This document shows positions 63,903 through 64,000 of a DNA stretch of 64,000 nucleotides, piece by piece; position 1 is the first letter of the stretch; every line of letters starts with the position of its first letter. The stretch spans positions 1,022,001 to 1,086,000 of the forward strand of contig NZ_CP045423.1 in the NCBI RefSeq assembly GCF_009363855.1, in the 5' to 3' direction. A program made the position numbers and the translations under genes. Below the pieces are notes generated by a model. The model saw only the letters and a program-made list of their open reading frames with translations. It did not search any database and was not told the origin of the DNA. The stretch is from Microvirga thermotolerans (GTDB lineage Bacteria; Pseudomonadota; Alphaproteobacteria; Rhizobiales; Beijerinckiaceae).

Positions 63903-64000
63903 ATGAAGCCCCAGTCCAAGCTAAAATACGTGCTGGCAGCCGGAGCGATCGCCTTCGGCTTCCCTCAGGGCGCATTCGCGCAGAACACCATCAAGGTCGG
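63903..64000 (+). CDS. Probable ABC transporter periplasmic binding protein (partial)
   Basis: Only the first 32 codons are in the window. The ATG at 63903 has AGGAGGAAAC upstream, an excellent ribosome site. The sequence starts with a signal peptide (KLKYVLAAGAIAFGFPQGAFAQ) followed by NTIKVG, the usual start of branched-chain amino acid/Leu-Ile-Val type binding proteins. By position it may import phenylacetate or a related acid, but this is inference and the gene is cut by the edge. Confidence 0.6.
   Translation, partial: MKPQSKLKYVLAAGAIAFGFPQGAFAQNTIKV

Overview
The window is a GC-rich, densely coded chromosomal segment. Gene content (fused FbpB-type iron permease, [4Fe-4S] FNR next to hemN, fused indolepyruvate oxidoreductase, alphaproteobacterial-style paa genes, Nudix and DUF488 proteins, short intergenic mosaic repeats) suggests an alphaproteobacterium of the order Hyphomicrobiales, possibly near Microvirga/Methylobacterium. 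That placement is inference from gene content; no rRNA or tRNA gene was seen. No insertion sequence, integrase or prophage gene was seen.

Layout. 1-3.1 kb: a Fe3+/aminoethylphosphonate-type ABC importer (permease cut by the left edge, binding protein complete), with a strong terminator hairpin between the two genes. 3.2-13.6 kb: housekeeping and envelope genes (inositol-phosphatase family, Nudix, zinc alcohol dehydrogenase, DUF488, MOSC, ABC exporter, a protease-like protein without its catalytic His, LprI-like protein, ClC channel). 13.7-21.0 kb: the alpha-2-macroglobulin/PbpC pair, overlapping by one base. 21.0-24.0 kb: hemN with a perfect FNR box, an FNR regulator with its cysteines, and a free methionine-R-sulfoxide reductase. 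24.0-32.6 kb: membrane adenylate cyclase, FAD oxidoreductase, several small proteins, DMT transporter, quinone oxidoreductase with a divergent LysR regulator, and an isochorismatase-family hydrolase.

32.8-42.8 kb: a complete type I-C CRISPR-Cas locus in the order cas3-cas5c-cas8c-cas7c-cas4-cas1-cas2, a leader of about 220 bp, then an array with 28 full 32-bp repeats, 28 spacers and a truncated last repeat. All genes are intact with key motifs, so the system looks functional. Cas3 degrades targets, Cas5c/7/8c form Cascade (Cas5c processes crRNA), and Cas4-Cas1-Cas2 add spacers next to the leader.

42.9-64 kb: aryl-CoA and phenylacetate catabolism. A fused indolepyruvate ferredoxin oxidoreductase with a divergent Lrp regulator could turn arylpyruvates into arylacetyl-CoA. 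The paa genes lie in several blocks: thioesterase-paaJ-hydratase/dehydrogenase-paaZ (minus strand), paaX, paaABCDE plus an extra PaaA/PaaC-like gene (plus strand), paaG-paaI-paaK-TetR (minus strand), and paaN followed by the start of a probable amino-acid-type ABC binding protein. Phenylacetate would be activated by PaaK, epoxidised by PaaABCE, isomerised by PaaG, opened by PaaZ and beta-oxidised by the fused hydratase/dehydrogenase and PaaJ. Two closely similar palindromes, one at paaZ/paaX and one at paaG/paaN, sit inside predicted promoters and suggest one TetR regulon over both blocks; a different inverted repeat precedes paaA and may be the PaaX site.

I did not find a clearly new defence or mobile system. 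The most interesting leads are the paired TetR operators, the extra diiron-like gene ending the paaABCDE operon, the palindrome between cas3 and cas5c, and the protease-like protein lacking its catalytic His.
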